Below, in pieces: positions 22,260 through 29,724 of a DNA stretch of 35,602 nucleotides. The notes under the pieces were generated by a model, which ran no database searches, was not told the DNA's origin, and saw only the letters and a list, made by a program, of their open reading frames with translations. Each line of letters opens with the position of its first letter. Within the stretch, counting starts at the first letter, position 1. This DNA comes from Holdemania filiformis DSM 12042 (GTDB lineage: Bacteria; Bacillota_I; Bacilli_A; Erysipelotrichales; Erysipelotrichaceae), in NCBI RefSeq assembly GCF_000157995.1, contig NZ_GG657556.1, positions 499,296-534,897 of the forward strand, in the 5' to 3' direction. The position numbers and the translations under genes were made by a program.

Positions 22260-22908
22260 GTTGAAAAAGTTCTTCGATTGGAAATTATTAATTCTTCCGG
22301 TACTGGCGGTTGTGATCACCTTCATCGCATGGCCGTCGCTGCCGGAAGTGATCCCGACGCATTTTAATGTTCAGGGACTGGCGGACGATACGGGTCCGAA
22401 AGTCATGATCTGGATTTTCCCGGTTACCTTGTTTCTACTTCCAGCGCTGATGATGATTTCGCCGATGATCGATCCGCGCAAACGCAACTATGTGAAGTTT
22501 AGAAAATCCTACGGCGTTATTCTGGGCGTCACCGAGATCTTTCTGTTTCTGATGTACGGCTGGATTTTAGGCCAGATCTTCGGCGTGCCGCTGATTGACG
22601 GGGAGCTGCTTCTGCCTGTCATGACGGGCTTTCTGTTTCTGGCGCTGGGCAACGTTATGCCGAAAATCAAGCAAAACTATCTGGTTGGGGTGAAGACGAT
22701 CTGGAGCTATGACGATCCCGATAACTGGAATAAAACCCAGCGCTTCGGCGGATATTGCTTCTGTGTTGTCGGCGTATTGCTTCTGTTGTCCTGCTTTGTG
22801 CCGCTGGTCTGGCGGACAGCTGTTATCCTGATTTTGATTTTTACCGCGGCGCTGCTGCCGCTGAGTTATTCCTGGCTGTTGTTCAGGAAAAAGGAAAAGG
22901 AGAAATAA
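22249..22908 (+). CDS. SdpI-family membrane protein (DUF1648 plus SdpI domain)
   Basis: This 219-residue membrane protein has a DUF1648-type N-terminus (IAWPSLPEVIPTHFNVQGLAD, key elements LP..IP.HFN..G.AD) and a C-terminal SdpI domain (LGNVMPKIKQNYLVGVKTIWSYDDPDNWNKTQRFGG; key elements GN.MPK...N...GV.T.W). About five membrane segments are visible. SdpI confers immunity to the Sdp cannibalism toxin and signals to SdpR in B. subtilis; here no toxin genes are adjacent, so immunity to an external peptide or plain signalling are both possible. The GTG start overlaps the repressor gene; a TTG at 22261 giving MKKFFDW is also possible. Confidence 0.86.
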   Translation: MGIELKKFFDWKLLILPVLAVVITFIAWPSLPEVIPTHFNVQGLADDTGPKVMIWIFPVTLFLLPALMMISPMIDPRKRNYVKFRKSYGVILGVTEIFLFLMYGWILGQIFGVPLIDGELLLPVMTGFLFLALGNVMPKIKQNYLVGVKTIWSYDDPDNWNKTQRFGGYCFCVVGVLLLLSCFVPLVWRTAVILILIFTAALLPLSYSWLLFRKKEKEK

Positions 22909-22909
22909 A

Positions 22910-23620
22910 ATGCTGGAAATTAAAGGCTTAGTAAAGCGCTATGGCGCCAAGGCGGCGGTGGATCATCTCGATCTGACGTGTGAAAACGGCGAGATCTTCG
23001 GATTCATCGGTCCTAACGGCGCAGGGAAGACCACAACGATCAAAGCGGTCGTCGGGATTCTGGACTTCGACGAGGGAGAAATCCGGATCGACGGTCATTC
23101 GATTCGTCAGGAACCGTTAGTCTGCAAGCAGAATCTGGCTTATATTCCGGATAATCCGGATCTCTACGATATCATGCGCGGAGATGAATATCTCAACTTC
23201 GTAGCCGACATTTATCAAATTGACAAGGAAACGCGGATAAAGCGAATTCAGAAATATGCGGCGTTGTTTGAGCTGGAAGGGGCGCTGGCAATGCCCATCA
23301 GCAGTTATTCGCATGGCATGAAGCAGAAGCTGGCGCTGATCAGCGCATTCTTGCATGAACCAAAACTGCTGGTGCTGGACGAACCGTTTGTCGGCCTGGA
23401 TCCGAAGGCTTCCTTCTTATTGAAAAAACTGATGCGCGAGCATTGCGACCGCGGCAATACGATCTTCTTCTCGACGCATGTGCTGGAAGTTGCGCAGAAG
23501 CTTTGCGATCATGTCGGGATCTTGAAAGACGGACGTCTGGCGGCGCTGGGCACGATGGAGGAAGTCACGGGCAACCAGTCGCTGGAACAGGTGTTCCTGG
23601 AGCTGGCCGATCATGAATAG
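22910..23620 (+). CDS. ABC exporter ATP-binding protein
   Basis: This 236-residue ATPase of the ABC-2 type (CcmA-like) shows Walker A GPNGAGKT (34-41), a Q-loop replaced by NLAYIPDNP around residue 75-83, the signature SSYSHGMKQK (about 131-140, a variant of LSGGQ), Walker B LLVLDEP (153-159) and the H-switch STHVLE. It starts one base after the SdpI-like stop with GGAG upstream and overlaps the permease gene by eight bases, so all four genes from 21981 form one operon. It is likely to energise export of a peptide, lipid or drug through the next protein. Confidence 0.92.
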   Translation: MLEIKGLVKRYGAKAAVDHLDLTCENGEIFGFIGPNGAGKTTTIKAVVGILDFDEGEIRIDGHSIRQEPLVCKQNLAYIPDNPDLYDIMRGDEYLNFVADIYQIDKETRIKRIQKYAALFELEGALAMPISSYSHGMKQKLALISAFLHEPKLLVLDEPFVGLDPKASFLLKKLMREHCDRGNTIFFSTHVLEVAQKLCDHVGILKDGRLAALGTMEEVTGNQSLEQVFLELADHE

Positions 23621-25205
23621 AACGTTTGTCCTGATCCGGCTTTCGCTGAAACAGCTGATCTGGCAGATGGCCCGCACCTTCGGCGGCCGGAAGAAATTCA
23701 GTTCTCTGCTGGTGCTTCTGGCGGCGGCGATGTTGATCGGGTTGTCAGGCCTTTACAGCTGGGCGATGATCGAAAGCGTGCCGGCGGAACTGAACATGCT
23801 GATCCCGCTGTCGATGCTGAGCGCGGCGTTCGGGTTGATTCTGGTTTTTGGTTTCTATCACGCGCAAGGGTATTTATTTGACTTTCAGGATTATGATCTG
23901 TTGTCAAGCATGCCGCTGACGCGGCGTCAGATCCTGATGTCCAAGCTGGTTGCTTTAGTTGCGATGATGCTGATCTACAGCGCGTTTCTGACGCTGCCGA
24001 TGATGGCGCTGTTTCAGCTGCGCTATGCGATGCCCGCGACATTTCTGCTGTATGGACTGATCGGCCAGCTGTTTCTGCCGATTGTACCGATGAGTGTGGC
24101 GTGTCTGGTGGCGGTTGTGGTGCGCCTGGTTTCCAGTCATGTCAAGCATCCGGTGCTGATCCGCAATGTGCTGTCGTTAGGCATGGTGATCGGTTTGATG
24201 ACGGTCATGACGTTGTTTCAGGGACAGACCGGACAGGCGCAGGACATCGCTGCGCTGATTCAGCCGATTCAGACATGGCTGGCTCCCGTATATTGGCTAA
24301 CGATGGCGATGATCAACGGGAATCTTTCTGAGCTGCTGAAGCTGATCGGGCTTTCCTCGCTGGTCCTGATTCTGTTTCTGATCTTGATTGCGCCGGTCTG
24401 GAACGCGCTGAATCAAAAGGCGCGGACGACCCCGGCCAAAACGGGCGGCAAGGTTAAGCTGGAAGCTTCTTCGATGAACGCGGCACTGCTGCGCAAGGAG
24501 CTGCGGCGGTATTTTGGCTCCACGTCGTTAGTCATGAATACGATGGTCGGTCCGGTGATGGTAGCGCTGTGCGCGGTGATGCTGGCGGCGCAGAAGGATC
24601 TGATGGTGCAGATCATGCTGGAAAGCGGCGTCGACTTCCGCGCGTTTGCCGATCCGGTTGCGATGCTGCTGCTGGCGGCGTGTCTGTTCTGCGAGATGAT
24701 TTGTCCGATCACGGCGACTTCGATCTCGCTGGAAGGCAAGCATTTCTGGATCGTGCGGTCGCTGCCGATTCCGGCCAACCGTTATCTGGGCGCGAAGCTG
24801 GCGCTGAACCTGATGCTTAATGTGCCGGTCAGCTGGCTGAGCATTCTGATCCTGAGCTTTGTCTATCATTTCACGCCGGTCACAACCGTGCTTTTATTGG
24901 CGCTGACCCTGTTGGCGGCGCTGTGCTCCGGCTTGTTTGGGCTGATCGTCAACCTGCATTTTCCGCGGTTTGATTATGACCGGGAGATCGTTGTGGTAAA
25001 GCAGAGTCTGAGCACGATGATCACGGTTTTCACCGGAATGGGATTCAGCTTTCTGCTGATCGCCGGTCTCTTGTTCTGGGCCCCGCTGGAACCGACGGCC
25101 ATGATGGCGGCGATTGCTTTGGGAATGACGCTGCTGGCCGCGGGCATGGGCTTTTACCTGCTGCGCCGGGGAGAATCCCTGCTTTCCAAACTATCCGGCG
25201 TATAA
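23613..25205 (+). CDS. ABC-2 type exporter permease
   Basis: This 530-residue, very hydrophobic protein has about 12 membrane segments, roughly twice the usual ABC-2 permease, so one chain may hold two half-domains. An amphipathic segment with DFQDYDLLSSMPLTRRQILMSKLVAL (about 90-115) is typical of large ABC-2 permeases that work with a CcmA-like ATPase. A soluble loop near 270-295 (NQKARTTPAKTGGKVKLEASSMNAALLRKELRRYFGS) separates the halves; the second has LEGKHFWIVRSLPIPANRYLGAKL. It overlaps the ATPase gene and completes the SdpR-controlled operon. The exported substrate is unknown. Confidence 0.85.
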   Translation: MNRTFVLIRLSLKQLIWQMARTFGGRKKFSSLLVLLAAAMLIGLSGLYSWAMIESVPAELNMLIPLSMLSAAFGLILVFGFYHAQGYLFDFQDYDLLSSMPLTRRQILMSKLVALVAMMLIYSAFLTLPMMALFQLRYAMPATFLLYGLIGQLFLPIVPMSVACLVAVVVRLVSSHVKHPVLIRNVLSLGMVIGLMTVMTLFQGQTGQAQDIAALIQPIQTWLAPVYWLTMAMINGNLSELLKLIGLSSLVLILFLILIAPVWNALNQKARTTPAKTGGKVKLEASSMNAALLRKELRRYFGSTSLVMNTMVGPVMVALCAVMLAAQKDLMVQIMLESGVDFRAFADPVAMLLLAACLFCEMICPITATSISLEGKHFWIVRSLPIPANRYLGAKLALNLMLNVPVSWLSILILSFVYHFTPVTTVLLLALTLLAALCSGLFGLIVNLHFPRFDYDREIVVVKQSLSTMITVFTGMGFSFLLIAGLLFWAPLEPTAMMAAIALGMTLLAAGMGFYLLRRGESLLSKLSGV

Positions 25206-25262
25206 TTCTTCCGCGTTGCGAACTTTCTAGCAGCCGGCTCTGGTAATTCTGGCAATCTCTGG

Positions 25263-25330
25263 TAAAATAGAGAATAGAGAACAGCACGCGCAGGCGGGCT
25301 GTACCCTCATCGCCAGTTGTGAAAGCTGGC
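25263..25330 (+). promoter_or_regulatory. Rubrerythrin promoter and leader
   Basis: TAAAAT (25263-25268) is a possible -10 without a good -35. The leader holds a small hairpin GCCAG/CTGGC (25312-25316 and 25326-25330) shortly before the AAAGGAGA site. I see no known riboswitch. Confidence 0.35.
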
Positions 25331-25354
25331 CGCTAAAGAAAAGGAGAGATTAAC

Positions 25355-25894
25355 ATGAAAGATTTGAAAGGCACAAAGACTGAACAGAATCTGATGACTG
25401 CATTCGCTGGTGAAAGCCAGGCCCGCAACAAGTACACTTATTATGCGTCCAAGGCGAAAAAAGACGGCTATGAGCAGATCGCGGCGTTGTTTGAAGATAC
25501 GGCCAATAATGAAAAAGAACATGCGAAGCTGTGGTTTAAGCTGCTGCACGGCGGTATGCCTTCGACCGTGGACAACCTGAAAGACGCGGCGGCCGGCGAA
25601 AATTACGAATGGACCGACATGTACGCAAAGATGGCGGAAGAAGCCCGCGAAGAAGGCTTCGATGCCATTGCGAAGACGATGGAAGGCGTTGCCGCCATTG
25701 AAAAGACACATGAAGAACGCTATCTGAAGCTGTTGGCGAACATTGAAAGCGGCGAAGTCTTCGTCCGCAAAGGCGAACAGGTTTGGGAATGCCGCAACTG
25801 CGGACATCTGCACATCGGTGAAAGTGCTCCGGAAGTCTGCCCGGTCTGCGCGCATCCGAAGAGCTACTTCATGCTGCGCCCGACGAACTATTAA
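25355..25894 (+). CDS. rbr: Rubrerythrin
   Basis: This 179-residue cytoplasmic non-haem iron peroxidase removes hydrogen peroxide in anaerobes, taking electrons from rubredoxin-type donors. The N-terminal ferritin-like four-helix domain supplies di-iron ligands in [15 protein letters not shown] (about 17-31), NNEKEHAK (about 51-58), EEAREEG and [11 protein letters not shown]. The C-terminal rubredoxin-like domain has CRNCG and CPVCAHP, the four-Cys iron site. Length and domain order are typical. It has a strong AAAGGAGA site and is followed by a terminator, so it is a single-gene unit. It supports an anaerobic or microaerophilic lifestyle. Confidence 0.96.
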   Translation: MKDLKGTKTEQNLMTAFAGESQARNKYTYYASKAKKDGYEQIAALFEDTANNEKEHAKLWFKLLHGGMPSTVDNLKDAAAGENYEWTDMYAKMAEEAREEGFDAIAKTMEGVAAIEKTHEERYLKLLANIESGEVFVRKGEQVWECRNCGHLHIGESAPEVCPVCAHPKSYFMLRPTNY

Positions 25895-25913
25895 TTCTTT
25901 GCGTGAAAGCAAG

Positions 25914-25939
25914 CCATCCTCTTTGCGGGGATGGTTTTT
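25914..25939 (+). terminator. Terminator after rubrerythrin
   Basis: CCATCCTC (25914-25921) pairs with GGGGATGG (25927-25934) with one T-G pair, then five T. Confidence 0.8.
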
Positions 25940-25959
25940 CTTTTCCTGGTTTGAGATCG

Positions 25960-25968
25960 TGGTATAAT
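25960..25968 (+). promoter_or_regulatory. Extended -10 promoter of the deacylase gene
   Basis: TGGTATAAT is a full extended -10 element. The -35 at 16 bases is weak (TTTTCC). Transcription would begin near 25975, which makes the ATG at 25983 too close and favours the ATG at 26007. Confidence 0.6.
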
Positions 25969-26006
25969 AAATTACGGATTCCATGAAAAGAAAAGGGGCG
26001 CAAGCG

Positions 26007-26486
26007 ATGAAGGAAATCAAAACAAATGCCATGCGGATCCTGGATAAGCAGAAGCTTGCCTACCAGGTGCATACCTATCCGCATCACGATAAGGAAGCAG
26101 TCGACGGGGTGAGCGTGGCGGCAATGCTGAACGAAGATCCCGCACATGTTTATAAGACGCTGATCACGCAGGCGTCAAGCAAAGCCTATTATGTATTTGT
26201 GATTCCGGTAGCAGCCGAATTGGATTTGAAAAAAGCCGCGAAGGCGGTCAATGAAAAGGCGGTCGAATTGATTCCGGTAAAAAATCTGCTGGGCGTCAGT
26301 GGGTATATCCGCGGCGGCTGCAGTCCGATTGGGATGAAGAAGTTGTTTCCGACGATCCTTCATCAAACTGCTTTGGAACAGGCGACAATCATCTTCAGCG
26401 GCGGTCAGATCGGCACGCAGATTGAAATGGCCCCGCAGTCCTTGGCTGATTTAATTCATGCGCGGTTCGCAGCAGTGATCCGCTGA
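26007..26486 (+). CDS. ybaK: Cys-tRNA(Pro) deacylase, YbaK/EbsC family
   Basis: This 159-residue protein belongs to the YbaK/ProX editing family that clears mischarged Cys-tRNA(Pro). Signature segments are NAMRILDKQKLAYQVHTYPH at the start, the core VYKTLITQASSKAYYVFVIPVAAELDLKKAAKA with the conserved lysine in YKTL, GYIRGGCSPIGMKKLFPT, where GGxSPxG is the family motif, and FSGGQIGTQIEMAPQSL near the end. The protein is cytosolic and acts in trans on tRNA. The start at 26007 is chosen because AAAAGGGG precedes it and because of the promoter position. Confidence 0.93.
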   Translation: MKEIKTNAMRILDKQKLAYQVHTYPHHDKEAVDGVSVAAMLNEDPAHVYKTLITQASSKAYYVFVIPVAAELDLKKAAKAVNEKAVELIPVKNLLGVSGYIRGGCSPIGMKKLFPTILHQTALEQATIIFSGGQIGTQIEMAPQSLADLIHARFAAVIR

Positions 26487-26531
26487 ACGGCAGAGTACGC
26501 TTCTTGAATAACAAGCTTCGGGCAACAAGAA

Positions 26532-26577
26532 AAGATCCTGGATATCGACCGAAAGTCCGGTATTCAGGATCTTCTTT
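26532..26577. terminator. Bidirectional terminator between ybaK and the lipid kinase gene
   Basis: AAGATCCTG (26532-26540) pairs with CAGGATCTT (26565-26573) with additional inner pairing. T-rich tracts lie on both outer sides, so it can serve both convergent genes. Confidence 0.7.
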
Positions 26578-27486
26578 CATTCTTTGGTTATAGCTTTTAA
26601 CGGCGAAGCCTGCGGCACGATCAGCGGCAGCTTGTACGACCCGGTTGTAATCCGTACATGATTGGAGGTAAAGCCCTCGCCGTCTGACTGCATTAAGATC
26701 GGTTTGTCGACATGAATCTCAATTTCAGAAGCCCGCAGCATCTTGCATTGCTTTAAATGAGTGTGTTTGCCTTGCTTGTATTTCGGCATCAGCCACAACG
26801 TTTCCCATAACGTCAGCGGTTCGATAACGCAAATGTCGAATAAGCCGTCCTGCAGATCCGCCTGCGGCGCGGCGATAAAGCCGTTGCCATAGCAGCTGCC
26901 GTTCATCACGGCGGCAATGATGGCTTTCTGCCGGATCGTTTCTGTTTTCGTTTTTAACACCAGCTCAAACGGCGCCGGTTTCAGCGCACACAGGACGGCT
27001 GCCAGTCCATAGACGGAAAACCGCGGCAGCGGATAGTTCTGATATAATTTGATCGCCAGGTCGTTGACCCGCGTCCAGTCCCAGCGTCGTGCAGTTGTGG
27101 AAGCGCCAGTGATGGCATTGCCCGAAGTCGACCTCGACCGGTTTGCCCTGAATCGTTTCGTGCAGCATCTGCGCGAAAGGAAGCTTGCGCTGATCGATCA
27201 TCCGGTAATAGTCGTTGCCCGTACCGCAGGGCAGAATGCCCATACGCAATCCCGGCGGCAGACCATTGAGTACTTCCCAGATCGTACCGTCGCCGCCGAC
27301 CGCATAGACGATCGTTTCCGGATCCGGTTTGATTTCCGCCGCCAGCTGCTGAGCCTGTCCGGCGTATTCGGTCAGCCGGATTTCGCCGTCCAGATGATTC
27401 TGTTCGATTTCTTTTTGAATCGCGGCCGCGGCCCGCTTCCCGTCCCCTTTGCCGGAAGTCGGATTCACGATGAATATATGCTTCAT
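26577..27486 (-). pseudogene. Diacylglycerol kinase-family lipid kinase with frameshift
   Basis: The gene encodes a DagK/YegS-type lipid kinase of about 300 residues, split into two frames. The first part, from the ATG at 27486, has FIVNPTSGKG, YAVGGDGTIWEVLNGLP and GILPCGTGNDY, the nucleotide-binding motifs, and runs to CTTLGLDA. There the frame turns to nonsense. Dropping one base in the run of three C at 27068-27070 restores a good continuation (VNDLAIKLYQNYPLPRFSVYG, then LKTKTETIRQKAIIAAVMNG and SDGEG near the end), which stays open to the stop at 26577. The C-terminal lipid-kinase fold is therefore intact but out of frame. A sequencing error in a homopolymer and a real mutation are both possible. 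Confidence 0.85.
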
Positions 27487-27562
27487 AAATACCCCTATCT
27501 AAAAATACGATAATTCCTGAATTATTTTACCATGGTTATTTCTTCCGGTCATCTCAATTTAA

Positions 27563-27590
27563 TTGAAACTTCAAAATATTATGCTATGAT
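27563..27590 (+). promoter_or_regulatory. Promoter of the small unknown protein gene
   Basis: TTGAAA (27563-27568), a 16-base spacer, and TATGAT (27585-27590) preceded by TGC as an extended -10. Confidence 0.6.
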
Positions 27591-27614
27591 TGAAGCAAAA
27601 GGGTGGGAAATGAC

Positions 27615-27863
27615 ATGAAAGAATCAATCCTGTTTGATTTTGCGACGGTGCAGGATTTGGAATCCTGCAAACAGATCGTAGCCCGGAAGCTCCAGGCCAA
27701 CCAGGCTGACTGCGACGACCTGGAAGATCTGACCAAGGATATTATGAAGCTGTCCTATTCCATCGGCGGCTCCTACGACGTCAACATGATCGTCAGCGTG
27801 ACGCAGTGTTATCTGGATCACCCGCAGCTTAACCGTAAAATAAAAAAGAAGACGGAAGCGTAA
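27615..27863 (+). CDS. Small conserved-looking protein of unknown function
   Basis: This 82-residue protein is not recognised. It starts MKESILFDFATVQDLESC with GGGTGGG about seven bases upstream; an in-frame GTG at 27603 would add four residues but overlaps that site. The sequence is acidic in the first two thirds (CDDLEDLTKDIMKLSYSIGG) and ends in a strongly basic tail (KIKKKTEA). No membrane segment or signal peptide is present, so it should be cytoplasmic and mostly helical. It has its own promoter and terminator and sits divergent from the frameshifted lipid kinase gene and convergent to the RNA helicase gene. Confidence 0.72.
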   Translation: MKESILFDFATVQDLESCKQIVARKLQANQADCDDLEDLTKDIMKLSYSIGGSYDVNMIVSVTQCYLDHPQLNRKIKKKTEA

Positions 27864-27870
27864 AGAAAAA

Positions 27871-27908
27871 CCCCAGGCTGCATCCTGATCCGCAGCTTGG
27901 GGCTTTTT
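27871..27908. terminator. Bidirectional terminator between the small protein and helicase genes
   Basis: CCCCAGGCTGC (27871-27881) pairs with GCAGCTTGGGG (27892-27902) with one wobble. T-runs flank it in both directions (CTTTTTC on plus, GTTTTTC on minus). Confidence 0.88.
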
Positions 27909-27920
27909 CATGTGTTAAAT

Positions 27921-29591
27921 TTAATCGCGGCTGTCGCGGCGGCGTCCGCGCTGACGCGGCCCTTTGGAAGCCGCCCGGCGCTTCGGTGGGAGATTGGAAT
28001 AATCCTTGCCTTTGCGGACCATCAGAAGCGGGTGGACCGTCTGACCTTTGATCGGCGTATTCTTCATTGCGTCGGCGATCTCGCGGTCAAACTGACGCGG
28101 AATCTGCACGGTCGTTTCCTGCGCGCTGATCCGGATCTTGCCGATATCCTTGCCCGGCAGTCCGGTTGCGGTCGCGATCGCGCTGACGATGATCGCGGCG
28201 CTGACATCCTGATCGGAACCGATATCCAGGATCAGTTCGCTCATGCCTTTTTCCGTAACGGTTAACGCCGGACGGGCGGAAGCATTCCAGGCCGATTCAT
28301 CGAACATCTCATGTCCGGCAATTTGATAGGCCAGAGCTAAGGCCATTTCACGGTAGGAATAGCCGTCGTCCTTCATCGTGTCGATGATCGCCGCCAGCGG
28401 CTCCGGGACATCGCGGGTCATCCGGTGTTCCAGATCTTCGCGCAAGAAGTCCAGCCGGATCTTGCGGACTTCTTCCAGTGATGGCAGCGGCTTCTGTGTC
28501 AGCTTGGAGCGGGTTGTGCGTTCCAGATCACGCAGCGCGTATTTCTGGCGCGCAGTGATCAGCGTAACCGCCAGGCCTTCCTTACCGGCACGCCCGGTCC
28601 GGCCGATGCGGTGAACATAATATTCAGATTCCTGCGGCAGATCATAGTTAAAGACAACGTCCATCGAGTCAACGTCAATTCCGCGGGCGGCAACGTCGGT
28701 GGCCACCAGGATGTTGATCTTGCCTTTTTTGAAATTGTCCATGACGCCGGTCCGCATTTCCTGCTTCATGTCGCCATGCAGCGCGGCCGCCGGATAGCCC
28801 TTGGAAACTAAATCCGAGGTCAGCTCGTCGACCATTTTCTTCGTGTTGCAGAAAATCATCGCCAGATGCGGATTCTGCATCGAGATCAGCTGCATCAGAA
28901 TTTCTTTCTTGGCTTCCTTCGGGCAGACGTAATAGACCTGTTCAATCTTCGGCGTGTTGATCTGCGTCTGCGGCGTCTTGATATGCACCGGATTGGTCTG
29001 GTATTGCGAGGTAATCTCCAGGATCGGCTTGGGCATCGTCGCGGAGAACAAGACCGTCTGGCGCTGCTGCGGCAGGGCTTCGATGACGGTTTCAATATCT
29101 TCGCGGAAGCCCATGTTCAGCATTTCGTCCGCTTCATCCAGAACCAGTACGCGGCACTGATCAAAGCGCAGCGTCCGGCGCCGGATATGATCGAGTACAC
29201 GGCCCGGGGTTCCGACGACGATGTCGGCACCTTTTTTCAATTCCAGGATCTGCTTGCTGATCTGTTGGCCGCCGTAAACGGCGACGGTGCGGATCCCTTC
29301 TTTATATTTGGTAAACTTGCGGATTTCATCACAGACCTGCATCGCCAGCTCGCGGGTTGGGGATAAAATCAGGGCCTGGGGACGCTTGCGGTCTGTGACC
29401 TCCAGCATTTCAATGATAGGAATCGCAAACGCGGCGGTCTTGCCGGTGCCGGTCTGGGACTGTCCGATGACGTCGCCGCCGTTCATGACGACCGGGATGC
29501 ACGCGCTTTGGATATAGGTAGCCTCTGTGTAGCCGCAGTCTGCGATGGCGCGGCTCATCTCAGGGGATAGGTTTAGTTCGTTAAATTTCAT
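27921..29591 (-). CDS. DEAD-box RNA helicase with DbpA-type RNA-binding domain
   Basis: This 556-residue ATP-dependent RNA helicase carries all core motifs: the Q motif region (F..LNLSPEM..A), motif I SQTGTGKTAAFAIP, Ia PTRELAMQV, GG and TPGRVLDHIRR, II LDEADEMLNMGF, III SATMP, V ATDVAARGIDV and VI HRIGRTGRAGKEG. After the two RecA-like domains (to about residue 370) comes an extension and then a DbpA-like RRM (about 450-525), with SELILDIGSDQDVSAAIIVSAIA as its first strand and helix. The tail is Arg-rich (PPKRRAASKGPRQRGRRRD). This is the DeaD/CshA/DbpA class that remodels ribosomal or cold-stress RNA. Confidence 0.95.
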   Translation of the reverse strand: MKFNELNLSPEMSRAIADCGYTEATYIQSACIPVVMNGGDVIGQSQTGTGKTAAFAIPIIEMLEVTDRKRPQALILSPTRELAMQVCDEIRKFTKYKEGIRTVAVYGGQQISKQILELKKGADIVVGTPGRVLDHIRRRTLRFDQCRVLVLDEADEMLNMGFREDIETVIEALPQQRQTVLFSATMPKPILEITSQYQTNPVHIKTPQTQINTPKIEQVYYVCPKEAKKEILMQLISMQNPHLAMIFCNTKKMVDELTSDLVSKGYPAAALHGDMKQEMRTGVMDNFKKGKINILVATDVAARGIDVDSMDVVFNYDLPQESEYYVHRIGRTGRAGKEGLAVTLITARQKYALRDLERTTRSKLTQKPLPSLEEVRKIRLDFLREDLEHRMTRDVPEPLAAIIDTMKDDGYSYREMALALAYQIAGHEMFDESAWNASARPALTVTEKGMSELILDIGSDQDVSAAIIVSAIATATGLPGKDIGKIRISAQETTVQIPRQFDREIADAMKNTPIKGQTVHPLLMVRKGKDYSNLPPKRRAASKGPRQRGRRRDSRD

Positions 29592-29628
29592 GTATTTCTC
29601 ACTTTCATCTTAAAATCGCTCGCCTAGG

Positions 29629-29658
29629 AGTATATCATTATTATGGACAAAAGTAAAA
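29629..29658 (-). promoter_or_regulatory. Promoter of the RNA helicase gene
   Basis: On the minus strand TTTTAC (29658-29653), an 18-base spacer, then TATACT (29634-29629) preceded by an extended TGA. Confidence 0.5.
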
Positions 29659-29685
29659 CGAATTAAGCAGGCAGATTCAGAAGTA

Positions 29686-29694
29686 TGATATAAT
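29686..29694 (+). promoter_or_regulatory. Extended -10 promoter of the large prepilin gene
   Basis: TGATATAAT is identical to the elements before pilC and the major pilin gene. No convincing -35 is seen. Confidence 0.65.
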
Positions 29695-29724
29695 AATCCT
29701 AATCAAAGAACAAAGGTGAAAACA

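Noticed and set aside
28866-29366. Plus-strand frames opposite the RNA helicase
   Set aside because: They are antisense shadows of the helicase gene with no recognisable protein features.
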